A stretch of 64,000 nt of DNA from Panax quinquefolius (taxonomy: Eukaryota; Streptophyta; Magnoliopsida; Apiales; Araliaceae). The stretch is from assembly GCA_020205615.1 (NCBI GenBank), contig JAINUW010000512.1:744001-808000 (forward strand), read 5' to 3'. Both the position numbers and the translations under genes were made by a program. The notes under the pieces are model-generated. The model had not been told where the DNA came from and made no database searches. It worked only from the letters and a program-made list of their open reading frames with translations. This document shows, piece after piece, positions 36,827 through 48,240 of the stretch. How positions within the stretch are numbered: the stretch's first letter is position 1; each line of letters begins with the position of its first letter.

Positions 36827-39508
36827 TGTAAGACCTCAATTTTTTTTTAAATAAAAGGAATTTCCTTTATTTATTATTTTGAAATAGTAAGGGTTGATTT
36901 GATTAATGTGGATAGTTAGGGTAAAATACGCAAATATTTCAAAATAAGCAAGTGGTTATAAAATATTCATTTTTTGTCGGGGAATATTCGTTTGGTCGTG
37001 GAATATTCAGATCGTCGGGAATATTCGTTTGGTCGTGGAATATTGCATCGCTGTGGGAATATTATTACGACGACGCACGCACGATATGTGTGGGCCCCAT
37101 AACCTGAAAAGCGATTGGATGAAGAAAACGACAAATATAAGTTGGTTAAAAATAATTGGCAGTAGTTATTACTGTTAAGACCTCATTGGAATACCGGTGG
37201 TTAAAATATACTGAATCTGGCGTGGTTTTGACACGATTATTACACAGTATTGCACAAGATTGTTGAATTATTGATCCTTACGTGAAGAAGGCACTACTCA
37301 ATAATTTTCACAAAGTAATTATTATTCAATATTTTATTTTATTGATTCAATAATTGCTTTGCGTTGATATTTTATATTATTGTTGTTCAATAATTGTCAT
37401 CAGACATTATCTCCATTATCAGATCAATAATTCATATTATTTGAATAATATTATTAGATAGCATTATTGGCAATGTCTAGAAAGTTCTATCAAGGAGAGG
37501 TTTGGTCACCTAATTGCGCGCCAGTAAGGAGAAATCCTTATTGGAAAGCCCCCTCTTTCCTGGGAACTGCCTGGTTGTCATAATTGTGATTCTGTAATAT
37601 TATTTGTGAATAATTAATTATTGATTTATATGATAAGAAAATATTTATTTGATGTGGATATAAATGACGGATTTATTTATTTTATGTGGTTATAATTGAA
37701 TGATTTAATGTTGAGGTGTTTTATCAGTAATTTTGTTGGAATGGATGTATTAAAAATCAAATCAGTATTTTTACGATATATATCATGTGAGTCATAATTT
37801 TTAATCCAAATAGTTGGATCGTTGTAATTTTTGGATATATTATACATATATAAGTTGAGTATATGTCCACAAATTTTGAACCGTTAAAAATGAGCGTATA
37901 ATTTATTATGAATTTTAAGAGGTGGTGATTCGTAAATTAGGTTATAAATGATTTTAGTGGAAAATTCTAGAATTGGTGGCCCCCACTTTTGGTTGATGAA
38001 AAAATGTGCTGAATTTTATTTCAAATGTGGTGGGTGGAAATAGTGTGAGTAAAGCCATCGAAAAGCAGTCAAGTCTGGCTCTGGGGCTAACATTTTCCTA
38101 TAAATAGAGGCTAAGTTAGAATTGAAAATCACACCGTAAACAAAGTTTTCTCTTTTCGCTCTCTATATTATTGAGCGTATTTTGTGAGTATTTAGATACT
38201 TTGAGAGTTCATTGTCAAAGATAAGTTTCATTCAAAGATCACTTCCGATCTTTCCTTCCAAGAAATCTTGATTCTTCGAGGTAAGGGATATTATTTTTTT
38301 CAGAATGATATTATTTCTTCAATATCATTATCTTTGAAATGTTGATCTGAAGTTTTTATCAAATTTGGAACTTTTTCATATGGGGGTTACTTATTCATGA
38401 GTTACTTATTCACGAAGTTACTATTCATGAGTTACTATTCACGAGTTCTTATTCACGAGTACTATTCATTATGAAGCGTGAAAATATTTTTTTTATGGAA
38501 TTCTATCTTTTGGTTTGAGTTACTTATTCACGATACTTAAGACTATTCACGATATCTGAGACTATTCATAGAAAAATAAAATTTCTTCTTTTCGTCTCAA
38601 AATATCTATTCGGATACTAGCTTTGATTGTATCCATGTTTTGATCATTCTTGAATTTTACACCACTATGATTATTTTTGAGGTATTGTTGGACATGGATA
38701 AAAACAAAGTACTAATCCTTAATCCTTAATCCTTGTCATTTTGTTTCTTGGATTCGTTCTTTAAAAATATTTTCATCATCCTCGGTCTTAAATGATGATA
38801 TTATTGAATATCTTTGGCCAGTAGTGCAAAAGATGAATGATTTCTCGAAGAATATCTTTGGCCTTTAGTGCAAAGAGATGAGCAGTGTTGAGATGAACAT
38901 GACCGATTGATGAATATCTTTTGGCCAGTAGTGCAAAGATGAATATTTGATTTGAGATGAATATTGATTGATGTTACAGGATAAAATATTGATGATGGAC
39001 CTGTTAAATTCATAGATTATAGTAGATTTCATTCGTACGTAATTCTTACATGAATTATTATTTCATGCGCGAATATTGATCCGAAACTTGTCATCTATTG
39101 ATTCTATCGATTTTTCCCTCGTTGGAGACTAACGATAATTTGTTGTATATTATCTTAGTCATAGTATTCTTTCTTGGGCTAGTTGAGCTCACCCTTTTCC
39201 TTGTTGTTCCATTTTCTTCTCGGGAGGCGAGAATGTAGCGAGTACTTAGTCGGGATATGGAATGAAGGTTCTGAGAGAGTTGTTTAGTAGTCCTCACCAT
39301 TTTGTAAAATGATGTATCAATAAATATGATGGGGATTTATTTTGCGTGTGGATATTGTCTAGAAGACAATATTATATTTAAACTCACAAGATATATTGTC
39401 GTATTTCACACGATATTTGTATTATTGAAGTTGTAGTTTGCTTAGCTTGTACCATGTATTTGGCGACTCGAGAATGGGTGTTGTGTATACCTATTTTGGG
39501 GCGCCACA
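36827..39508 (+). mobile_element. 3' LTR of nested family A element (A4)
   Basis: About 2682 bp, TGTAAGACCTC to GGGGCGCCACA, closely similar to 30579-33208 along its length. A duplicated GGAATATTCGTTTGGTCGTGGAATATT block near 36980-37045 accounts for part of the length difference. TATAAATA at 38099-38106. What follows is not a primer site but resumed RT coding sequence of the host element. Confidence 0.92.
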
Positions 39509-40110
39509 AGATCTGATGATCCGCCAAGATTGAAGCAATACAAAGTTGGAGAACAAGCAAAGTGGTTTGATCAAGCACGTAGCTTTTTGGGCTTAATTTG
39601 GTTATTATCGGAGATTCGTGGAAGGTTTTCTCGAATCGCTACTCCATTAACTCAAATTAACTTCGGAAGGATACAAAATTCGTTTGGAGCGAAGAACGCG
39701 AGAAAAGTTTCCAAGAGCTTAAGAGGAGACTTTTTTTAAGACTGTTCTAACAATACCATCTCCGGTTCGGATGGATTTGTTATCTCATGCCGATGCTTCG
39801 TGCAAAGGGTTAGGATGTGTTCTCATGCAACGTGGGAAAGTCATAGCCTATGCCTCATGACAACTTAAAGAGTATGAGAGAAATTATCCTACTCATGATC
39901 TAGAGTTAGCGTGATGCGTTTGCTGCTTAAAGATATGGAGGCACTATCTATATGGGGAGAAAGTGGAGATATATTCAGGACCATAAAAGCCTTAAATATT
40001 TCTTCACTCAAAAAGAACTCAACACGCGGCAAATGACGTTGGCTCTAGCTATTGAAAGACTACAACCACACTATTCAATACCATCTTGAAAGCGAATGTG
40101 GTAGCCGACG
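39509..40110 (+). pseudogene. Host family A element: RT end and RNase H
   Basis: It continues the RT thumb/connection with a block like RSFLGLxxLLSEIRGRFSRIATPLTQINF (about 39577-39662) and FxWSEERExSFQELKRRL. RNase H keeps DASCKGLGCVLMQRGKVIAYAS (about 39790-39855), then a TGA where related elements have arginine (a CGA to TGA change), then YERNYPTHDLELA. It ends VVADALSRRS at about 40098-40127. The stop is a classic product of cytosine deamination. Confidence 0.87.
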
Positions 40111-41390
40111 CGTTGAGTAGAAGATCATATCGGAACGAGCAGTGCGATGATGTCAAGTATACGCGTAGAGCCAACTTTAATAGAAAAGTTAAGGTTGCTC
40201 AAGCCACCTGGGCAGGAGTCGATGCGTATGAAAAGAAAGTACAAGAAGGAGCTATTTCAAGCAAGAATTGATGAAGAAGGAATACTTGAGTCCACTCTGA
40301 CTTTGTGTCCCTAACGACTCGATTTGAAGTACAAGATTATGATGGAGGCACACAATACACCATTTGCAATCCATCCCGAAGTACTAAAATGTATCGTGAT
40401 CTTGACATACATTTTGGTGGAACAATATGAAGAGAGAGATTGTAAAGTTTATCTCGATGTGTTTAACTTGTCAACGTGTAAAGGCGGAACATCTAGTACC
40501 TAAGGGTCCGTTACAACCACTTGAGATTCCAAAATGGAAGTGGGAACACATTACCATGGATTTCGTTACGGGTCTTCCTACGGTTTCTCAGGGCATCAAT
40601 GCTATTTGGGTTATTGTTGATAGATTAACCAAGTCCGCTTCATTTCTTGCCGACACGGAAACTTATTCACTTGAACGTCTTGCTAGTATGATGCGTGAAT
40701 GAGATTGTGAGGTTGCATGGCATGCCTGTATCCATAGTTTTGGATCGTGACCCAAGATTCACTTCAAGATTTTGGGTTAGCTTGCAAAAAGCTATGGGCA
40801 CGGATTTACGATTATTGGACATACCATCCTCAAACGGACGGACAATCGAAAGGACTATTCAAACTCTTGAAGATTTATTAAGACTCGTGTCCTAGACTTC
40901 AAGGCGGTTAGGATAAGTATTTACCATTGGTGGAATTCTCCTACAACAACAGTTATTAAGCAAGTATAGGTGTAGCTCCATTTGAAGCATTATATGGGAC
41001 GAAAGTGTCGCTTCCAAAGATATGTTGGGACGAGGTGGGTGAAGCAACATCGTTGGGACCCAAGTTGGTACGTATGACTACGGAAAAGATCCAAATAATT
41101 CGACAACGATACAAACGGCACAAGATCGACAAAAGAGTTACGCGGATCTTCATCGAAAGGACGTGGAATTTAGTGTAGGGGATCATGTATTATTGCGAGT
41201 TGCTCCATGGAAGGAGTTACAAGATTTGGGAAGAGAGGAAAGCTCAATCCACGATTTATTGGTCCATTTCAAATTCTTGACCGAAAGTAGGAAATGTAGC
41301 CTATAGACTTGCGTTACCTCCAAGTATGTCTCGTGTTCATAATGTGTTTCACATATCTCGTACTTCCGTAAATATGTGAAAGACCCGAAC
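40111..41390 (+). pseudogene. Host family A element: integrase
   Basis: This is better preserved than the A4 copy. The continuous stretch from 40427 holds [50 protein letters not shown], and ends by a frameshift at about 40702. LDRDPRFTSRFW follows at about 40740, where the usual S before DRD is L. The GPY/F module and RVHNVFHIS are at 41240-41360. The catalytic glutamate codon is again out of frame in its normal context. Confidence 0.9.
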
Positions 41391-41634
41391 CACGTTATAG
41401 AATTAGAACCGGACGAAATAGCCAAGACTTAACGTATGAGGAGGTACTGTCAAGATCTTGGATAGGAAGGAGCATGTCCTACGCAAGAAAGGTCATACCA
41501 CAAGTTAAAATTTTGTGGAGGAATCATCTTTATAGAGGAAATGACACGGGAATTGGAAACGGAAATGAAAGCGAGGTATCCTCACCTTTTCGAAACTCTA
41601 GTATCGCACGCCAATTTCGAGGACGAAATTTCAT
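41391..41634 (+). pseudogene. Host family A element: chromodomain tail
   Basis: HVIELEPDEIA, YEEVPVKILDRKEHVLRKKVIPQVKILWRNH and WELETEMKARYPHLF are recognisable in at least two frames. NFEDEIS precedes the polypurine tract. Same chromovirus tail as at 36561. Confidence 0.77.
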
Positions 41635-41645
41635 AAGGAGGGAGG
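41635..41645 (+). other. Polypurine tract of host family A element
   Basis: AAGGAGGGAGG next to TGTAAGACC. Confidence 0.88.
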
Positions 41646-41646
41646 T

Positions 41647-44257
41647 TGTAAGACCCCAACTTATTTTTAATGAAATTTAATTTTTCTATTTATTATTTTG
41701 AAATAGTAAGGGTTGATGTGATTAATGTGGATAGTTAGGGTAAAATACGCAAATACTTCAAAAAAAGCAAGTGGTTATAAAATATTCATTGTTGTTTGGG
41801 AATATTCGTTTGGTCGTGGAATATTCGCATCATCTTTGTCGGGAATATTAAATGCACGACTACGTTAGCGACCATGTGTGGGCCCATAACTGAAAGCGAT
41901 TGGATGAAGAAAACGATAAATATAAGTGGTTTAAAAATAACAGGCGTAGTTATATCAGAATATCTTGTTAAAATACCCGGTTGGTTAAAACACAAGAAGA
42001 CACACTGTATTGCACCAATTGTTGATTCTTACGTAGAAGGCACTACTCAATAATGGTCACGAGAATTCTTCGCTCAATATTTTATTGAGTTAATAATTGT
42101 TCGTTGATATTTTATATTCTTTGTTGTTTCAATAATTGTCATTACACAAGATTTTTCATTATCGAAGCAATAATTCATATTATCTGAATAATATTATTAG
42201 ATAACATTATTGGCAATGTCTAGAAAGTTACATCAAGGAGAGGTTTGGTCACCTAATTGCGGCCAAGAAGAAGAAATTCTTATTGGAAAGCCCCCTCTTT
42301 CCCTGAAGCGCTCGGTTGTCAATATTGTGATTACGTAATATTATTTGTGAATAATTAATTATTGATTCATATGATGAGGAAAATATTGATTTTATGTGGA
42401 TATAGATGGAGAAAAATTTTAATGTGACAATTGTTGAAAATTGAAATTTTATCTTTTCCGATAAAATAATTCTTTTAAATATATTATTATATTTTAATAA
42501 TATAATAATGGTGATATTTTTACAACGAATGTGGGATATATGAGTATACGAGGAGGAAGAGTATTTTGTTGCAATAAATGTTTAAAACATGTTAAACATG
42601 TCATGGACCCCAATTATTGATCGAAATTTGATTATAAATGTAAAATTCGTTTGTGAATTTGGTGGCCAATTTCATTTGGAATTTGGAAAAACTTTCTTCA
42701 GTAAAGTTGTAGAGAATTGAATTTCCTATAAAAACTCGCGAGATTCGAATTTTCCGATAGAAGGGCTATTCATTATGAATTATTGAATTTAAAACTCTCA
42801 AATAATTGATTTTGGAAGTTTAAAATATTTTAAATAATAAAAATGTTTTTTGTTTGTTTTGTGGGCTACAACATGTGCATAATGAGCTGAGATCAGATCT
42901 AGGAAGGTGGGCGAGAAATTTTAATATATATATTAATATTATATTAAATTTTTCGCTTTTAGTGTTCTAAAGATTTTCCTATAAATAGGGTCTTAGGTTA
43001 GAATTGAAAATCACACCGTAAATCAAGTTTTATCTCTATATTATCGAGCGTATTCTTGTGAGTATTTTGAGTATACTTTGAGTATTGTTAGATCAAGTGT
43101 AAGTTCCTTCAAAGACTATACCCCAGATTCCATTTTAAGTACTAATCTTTCGAGGTAAAGGATATTATTTTTTTTTCGTAATGATATTATTTCTTCAATA
43201 TCATTATGTTGAAATATTGATCTGAAGTTTTTATCAAATTTGGAACTTTTGGTGTCTGAGTTACGGGTTTATTCACGATATAAGACCTTTATTCACGATA
43301 TCTGACACTTATTCACGAATACTTGACTATTCATCGAAAAATGAAAAATTTTCTTTTCGTCCAAAATATCTATTACGGATACTAGCTTTGATTGTATCCA
43401 TGTTTTGATCATTCTTGAATTTTACACCAACTATGATTATTTTTGAGGTATTTTTGAACATGGATAAAACAAAGTACCGAATCCTTAATCCTTAATCCTT
43501 GTCATTTTGTTTTCTTTGGATTTTTCTTTAAAATATTTTTCATCATCCTCGGTCTTAAATGATGATATTATTGAATATCTTTGGCACAGTAGTGCAAAGA
43601 TGAATGATTTCTGAAGAATATCTTTGGTCAGTAGTGCAAAGATGAGCAGTGTTTAGATGAACATGACTAATCGATGAATATCTTTGGCTCAGTAGCAAAA
43701 GATGAATATTTGATTCGGATGTATATATATTGATTGATGTTACTGGGGATAAAAGATGAGCGATGAACTTTTAAATTCATACATAGAAGATAGTAGTTTG
43801 CATTCTCTACTTAACTCTTCTAATGAATTATTATTATTTCATTGCGAATATTGATTTAAAATTTGTTGTCTATTGTATTCTATTAGATTTTTTCATTGAA
43901 GACTAACGATAATTTGTTGTATATTATCTTAGTCATAATATTCTTTCTTGGGCTAGTTGAGCTCACCCTTTTCCTTTTTGTTCCATTTTTCTTCTCGGGA
44001 GGCGAGAATATAGCGAAGTGTAATTAGCCTGGGTATGGAATGAAGGTTTTAGAAAGAATTGTTTAGTAGTCCTCACCATTTTGTAAAATAATGTATCAAT
44101 AAATGTGATGAGAATTTATTTGAGTATAGATATTATCTAGAAGATAATATTTGTATTCAAACTCACGATTTCTTGTTGTAATAATAAAGTTGTAGTTGTT
44201 TCGTACCATGTATCGACAACTCGAATGGGTGATGTATACCTATTTTGGGGCGCCGCA
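41647..44257 (+). mobile_element. 3' LTR of host family A element (A5)
   Basis: About 2611 bp, from TGTAAGACCCCAACTT to GGGGCGCCGCA. TATAAATA at 42980-42987; hairpin monomers at 43570-43700. Its sequence is closer to LTR A1 (1323) and the solo LTRs than to the A4 pair, for example in the ATGTGCATAATGAGCTGAGATC block that A4 lacks. A1 may be the matching 5' LTR of this element, separated from it by the B array and other inserts. It ends inside minus-strand gag sequence. Confidence 0.88.
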
Positions 44258-44856
44258 GTTTTGCTCAATTTGATTAACTCCACTCTCCTTCATGTGACGA
44301 ATACTTTCGGAAAGTATTTGTCGTTGAATGACTCTTGGAACTTCTCCCAAGACATCTTTAAGACGACAGTTGAGTACGTTTTACCGATTCCCACGGCAAT
44401 TCATTTCTCTCCGCGCAACATAAAGGCGTGAAAGGGAACCTTTGCTCCTGAGCATCCTAAGACATCAAATATCTTGGTGATCCGCTTTATCCATGCTTCG
44501 CCATAATTGGTTTTGGCTCTCCTTAAACTCCGGTGGTCCCAGCCTTGAAGCTGTTTAGCGGTGACCGCCGAGAGTTTTTAGTGTTTCCACCTATATTTTG
44601 GACAAGAGCGCGCTCACGCTTTCTTTGTTGCATGAATTGCATAAAGCCTCTGAACAATCCATCATTCAAAGATTTGGTCGGTGTTGTTGTTTGCATGAGG
44701 ATTGTCGCCTTCCTTATGCACATTCTCCTGATTATTGATATGTGGAGACTCAACGGTCTCTTGTGCTCCATTGCTATTCTCAACATTTTTAGATACTGCC
44801 ACAAAAAAAAGATTAATTGACATGTAACCTAATATCTCTAAACTCTGACCAACCAA
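44258..44856 (-). pseudogene. N-terminal gag of minus-strand gypsy element C
   Basis: On the minus strand the reading begins near 44824 (MSINLFFVAVSKNVENSN) and moves between frames. The capsid-type block KIFDVLGCSGAKVPFHAFMLRGE lies at about 44385-44480, then SWEKFQESFNDKYFPKVF near 44300-44340. This is the usual gypsy gag order. It is cut at 44258 by the plus-strand LTR. Its orientation and missing C-terminus make it the likely partner of the minus-strand fragments at 1-1322. Confidence 0.82.
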
Positions 44857-44955
44857 TTTAAATACAAAATAAATTTAAGTAGGTCATACTAGCGAAGGAA
44901 TTCTTCGTCTCTCCCCTCCTAGTTCTAGTCTCACATCTTAGCCAGGGATCATATC

Positions 44956-44972
44956 CCTAAGCTTTGATACCA
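44956..44972 (-). other. Primer-binding site of element C
   Basis: The minus strand reads TGGTATCAAAGCTTAGG two bases inside the LTR end. Eleven of the first twelve bases match the initiator-Met-tRNA site TGGTATCAGAGC, better than in families A and B. Confidence 0.85.
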
Positions 44973-44974
44973 AC

Positions 44975-45970
44975 TGTGATGCCCCCAAAATTAGGTATAC
45001 ATCACCCATCTTGGGTCGTCAGATACATGGTACAGAATTCAAATACAACTTACTAATACAATACGACAAACATAAACTGCGAGTTTGAATACAAATATTA
45101 TCTACTAGAGATTATACAAACTCAAAAGGAGTCCTCATTACAATTATTATCACACTATTTCACAAAATAGTGAGAACTACTAATCTTATCCTCCGGACCA
45201 TCACTCTCAGTTCCCACTCGTCCCAAATTTATATTCTCATTTCACGAAGAAAGCGGTGAAAAAAAAGGGTGAGCTCAACTAGCCCAAGAAGAAATATTAT
45301 GACTAAAATAATGCGAATAAATTATCATTAGTCTCCAACAATGTTAAACCGATAAAATATAATATACATCAAGTTTAACTGCGGTGAACAAGCAATCCAT
45401 TAAAAAGTCAAGTAGAAAATAAAATCTACTATCTTTTATGATTTAAAAGTTTTTCATCATCATCATTATCGCCGAGACTCGAACAATAAATATTCCACAT
45501 CATCGAATCACCCTCGCACTACTGGCCGAGGATATTCTTTAAAGCATCACGACCACAATTATCCATGCACTACTGGTACGATGAGAACTTTTACCACATC
45601 ATTTTGTAACATTACGGCCATGATTACACAAGAATAATCCCTTGTATAATCATACCAAGTCCATCTCGCACTACGCGCCACGGATGACTTTCAACAAAAT
45701 ATAAATATGAGGATGATGACAATGATATAAGAATTCAATAAAACAAGTTCAAGAATTATTTTATCCGGAATTATTAACGTCCAAATTGTCAACACGACAT
45801 CTTGTTTTGTAGAGTAAAATTCAAGAAAGATCGGAAGAATATTTCCATGAAAAGATCTTTGGATGAAGCCTTAAATATCGAGGATATTCTACTAATTTCA
45901 TGGAGTTTAGAAAGTGAAACTTTAACCAACCGAAAGTATAATAAAGAATGGAATAACAAAAGAAATCACC
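44975..45970 (-). mobile_element. LTR of element C, 3' part, minus strand
   Basis: The minus-strand LTR terminus is TGTGATGCCCCC when written on the plus strand. The sequence is a diverged relative of family A LTRs (shared GTGAGCTCAACTAGCCCA, CGATAAAATATAATA and TCTACTATCTTTTATG-like blocks). The first 426 bp form one arm of an inverted repeat with 45971-46421. The LTR start is missing because at about 45970 the sequence switches to the opposite orientation. Confidence 0.78.
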
Positions 45971-46421
45971 ATGGATTGTTTGTCAACTGCAGATTAAACT
46001 TGATGTCTATTATATTTTATCGGTTTAACATTGTTGGAGACTAATGATAATTTATTCTGCATTATCTTAGTCATAATATTTTTTCTGGGCTAGTTGAAAG
46101 CTCATTTTCTTTCTTTCACCGCTTTCTTCGTGAAACGAGAATATATTTGGGGACGAGTCGGGAAGCGGAGTGATGGTCAGAAGGATAAAGATTAGTAATT
46201 CTCATTATTTTGTGAAATAGTGTGATAATAATTGTAATAAGGACTCCTTTTGAGTTTGTATAATCTCTAAGAGACAATAATCAGATTCAAACTCACGCTT
46301 TATGTTTTTTATCAGTATTATACATACTTATGGTTGTATTAGTAAGTTGTATTTGAATTTGCACTACGATCCTGTAATTCCAAGAGATGGGTGATGTATA
46401 TCTAATTTTGGGGGCGTCACA
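45971..46421 (+). mobile_element. LTR C end in the opposite orientation (inverted-repeat arm)
   Basis: This is the reverse complement of 44975-45400, with scattered differences. It runs ATGGATTGTTTGT to AATTTTGGGGGCGTCACA. It ends at a true LTR terminus (CACA), beyond which nothing resembles a primer site or coding sequence. The two arms face each other across about 570 bp. Confidence 0.78.
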
Positions 46422-46842
46422 TTTGTTATTAATAAATATCTAGAAAATATTAATTATATTTTTTCTTATATTGTCTTTAAGTTCCGGCTCATTTATCTAG
46501 GCAACTTTATACATAATAGTAGTATTTTTTAATTAATATAAAAATAATTGTGATAATATATTTTAATTTTAATGACAAAATTAAAATAATAAATAATTTT
46601 TTTAATAAGTGTGAAACCGTTTAAAACGTTATTTATTTAGAAATAGAGAGAGTATATTTTTTTACATTTTATATACATCGTTCTGCTCTTATATTTTAAA
46701 ATTTGAAAGAGTATATTAATAAGTATTATTCATCCCGATTTTTTCCAAATTAAACTAACACCGACCATGACCTTCATGCTTCAACTCAACCCCACCGAAA
46801 ACAGATATTTTAGGCATTATACGGAAGAAGACTGTCAACATG
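46422..46842. other. AT-rich intergenic DNA
   Basis: About 420 bp without coding potential, RNA gene or repeat that I recognise. It marks the right edge of the retrotransposon nest. Confidence 0.6.
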
Positions 46843-46852
46843 TTTCTTTTAA
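46843..46852. repeat. Left target-site duplication (TTTCTTTTAA)
   Basis: A ten-base direct repeat abutting the terminal inverted repeat that starts GGGTAAAGGTG. Confidence 0.85.
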
Positions 46853-47947
46853 GGGTAAAGGTGTAAAAAAACCCTGATGTTTATACGGATATCCCACTTC
46901 CACTTTAAACTAATTTTTTTTTTTAAAAGTACCCTTAACGTTATATTTTTGCCGTAAACTTACTGCATTGCTGTTATTGAATTTTTAAAAAACGGAACTT
47001 TTTAAAAGCAGTTTTTTAAAAAAAAATAGAATTTTTAAAACAGCTTTTAAAAAAAAAAACAGAATTTTTAAAACAGATTTTTTTAAAAATAGACTTTTTA
47101 AAAGCAGATTTTTTTAAAAAACAGAATTTTAAGAACAGCTTCTTTTTAAAAAACAATTTTTAAAACAATTTTTTTAAAAAATAGAATTTTAAAAAACGGA
47201 ACTTTTTAAAAGCAGTTTTTTAAAAAAAATATTTTTAAAAACAGCTTTTTTAAAAAAAACAGAACTTTTTAAAAGCAGTTTTTTAAAAAAAATAGAATTT
47301 TTAAAAACACCTTTTTAAAGAAAACAGAATTTTTAAAAACAGTTTTTTAAAAAAGACAGAATTTTTAAAATAGATTTTTTTAAAAAAGAATTTTTTAAAA
47401 AGAATTTTTTAAAACAAACTTTTTAAAAAACGGAACTTTTAAAAAAGATTTTTTTAAAAAAAATAGAATTTAAAAAAACATATTTTTTTTTAAAAAGGGA
47501 ACTTTTAAAAAACAGTTTTTTAAAAAAAACAGAATTTTAGTATAATAGAATTTTTAAAAACATACTTTTTTAAAAATAGAATTTTTAAAAAACAGAATGT
47601 TAGTATTTTAGTATTTTTAAATTTATTTTTTTAGTATTTTAGATGTAAATGTGTTATGTTTTGAATTTTAGTATTTTGATTAAATGATGTAAATATGTTA
47701 TGCTTTTTTATTTTGAATTTTAGTATTTTTTGTTTTGATTAAATGATATATATTGTATTATTTAAAATTTTTATTATATTTAAGCATGCCACGTCATCAA
47801 ATTTTAACGCCGTTTGTCTTTTCTTAATTCAAAGAGAAGTGGTTGAACCAAAAATGTAATGTTAAGGGTACTTTTGGAAAAAAAATTAGTTTAGGGTGGA
47901 AGTGAGACATCCGTATAAATATTAGAGGTTTTTTTGCACCTTTGCCC
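46853..47947. mobile_element. Non-autonomous Mutator-type (MULE) element
   Basis: 1095 bp with terminal inverted repeats of about 100 bp (46853-46952 and 47848-47947). GGGTAAAGGTGTAAAAAAAC on the left matches the reversed right end GGGCAAAGGTGCAAAAAAAC, and the match continues through TTTATACGGATRTC and AAAAGTACCCTTAAC. It is flanked by an identical 10 bp duplication. Long inverted repeats with a 9-10 bp duplication are the hallmark of Mutator elements. There is no transposase. The centre is a low-complexity array (next entry). Confidence 0.87.
46985..47600. repeat. TTTTTAAAAA-type tandem array inside the MULE
   Basis: About twenty degenerate monomers near 30 bp of the form AGAATTTTTAAAAACAG followed by CTTTTTTAAAAAAA. 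Each contains self-complementary T-run/A-run pairs, so the array is a string of short palindromes that could extrude or slip. Confidence 0.82.
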
Positions 47948-47957
47948 TTTCTTTTAA
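47948..47957. repeat. Right target-site duplication (TTTCTTTTAA)
   Basis: Identical to 46843-46852, straight after the terminus TTTGCCC. Confidence 0.85.
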
Positions 47958-48040
47958 TGCACAATACTATTTTTTTAATTAATATGGCACCGAAAAGAAA
48001 AAGGTTTCCCAGACCATCAACTTACAATTTTAATTTAATC

Positions 48041-48100
48041 GCATTGACTAAATGGCCACTATTTTACGAGATACAAAAATAGTGGTCATTTAGTCAATGC
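48041..48100. repeat. Near-perfect 25 bp hairpin
   Basis: GCATTGACTAAATGGCCACT with ATTTT (48041-48065) pairs with 48076-48100 over 25 bp, with a single G/T mismatch that would be a G-U wobble in RNA, around a 10-base loop. It may be a tiny fold-back transposon or the core of a small-RNA precursor; nothing in the flanks decides. Confidence 0.75.
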
Positions 48101-48186
48101 GGATTTTTTTTAAAATACGATTTTTTTATTTTTTTTAAATAATTAATTTTTTTATATATATAAAGATTTTGGATAATTTGAATACG

Positions 48187-48240
48187 ATAACAAAATAAAT
48201 ATGTACAATTTATATATATTGTACATACATATTTTGTTAT
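48187..48240. repeat. AT-rich inverted repeat
   Basis: ATAACAAAATAAATATGTAC and the reversed ATAACAAAATATGTATGTAC pair over 23 bp with two mismatches around TTATATAT. The rest of 47958-48588 is AT-rich and shows no gene. Confidence 0.6.
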
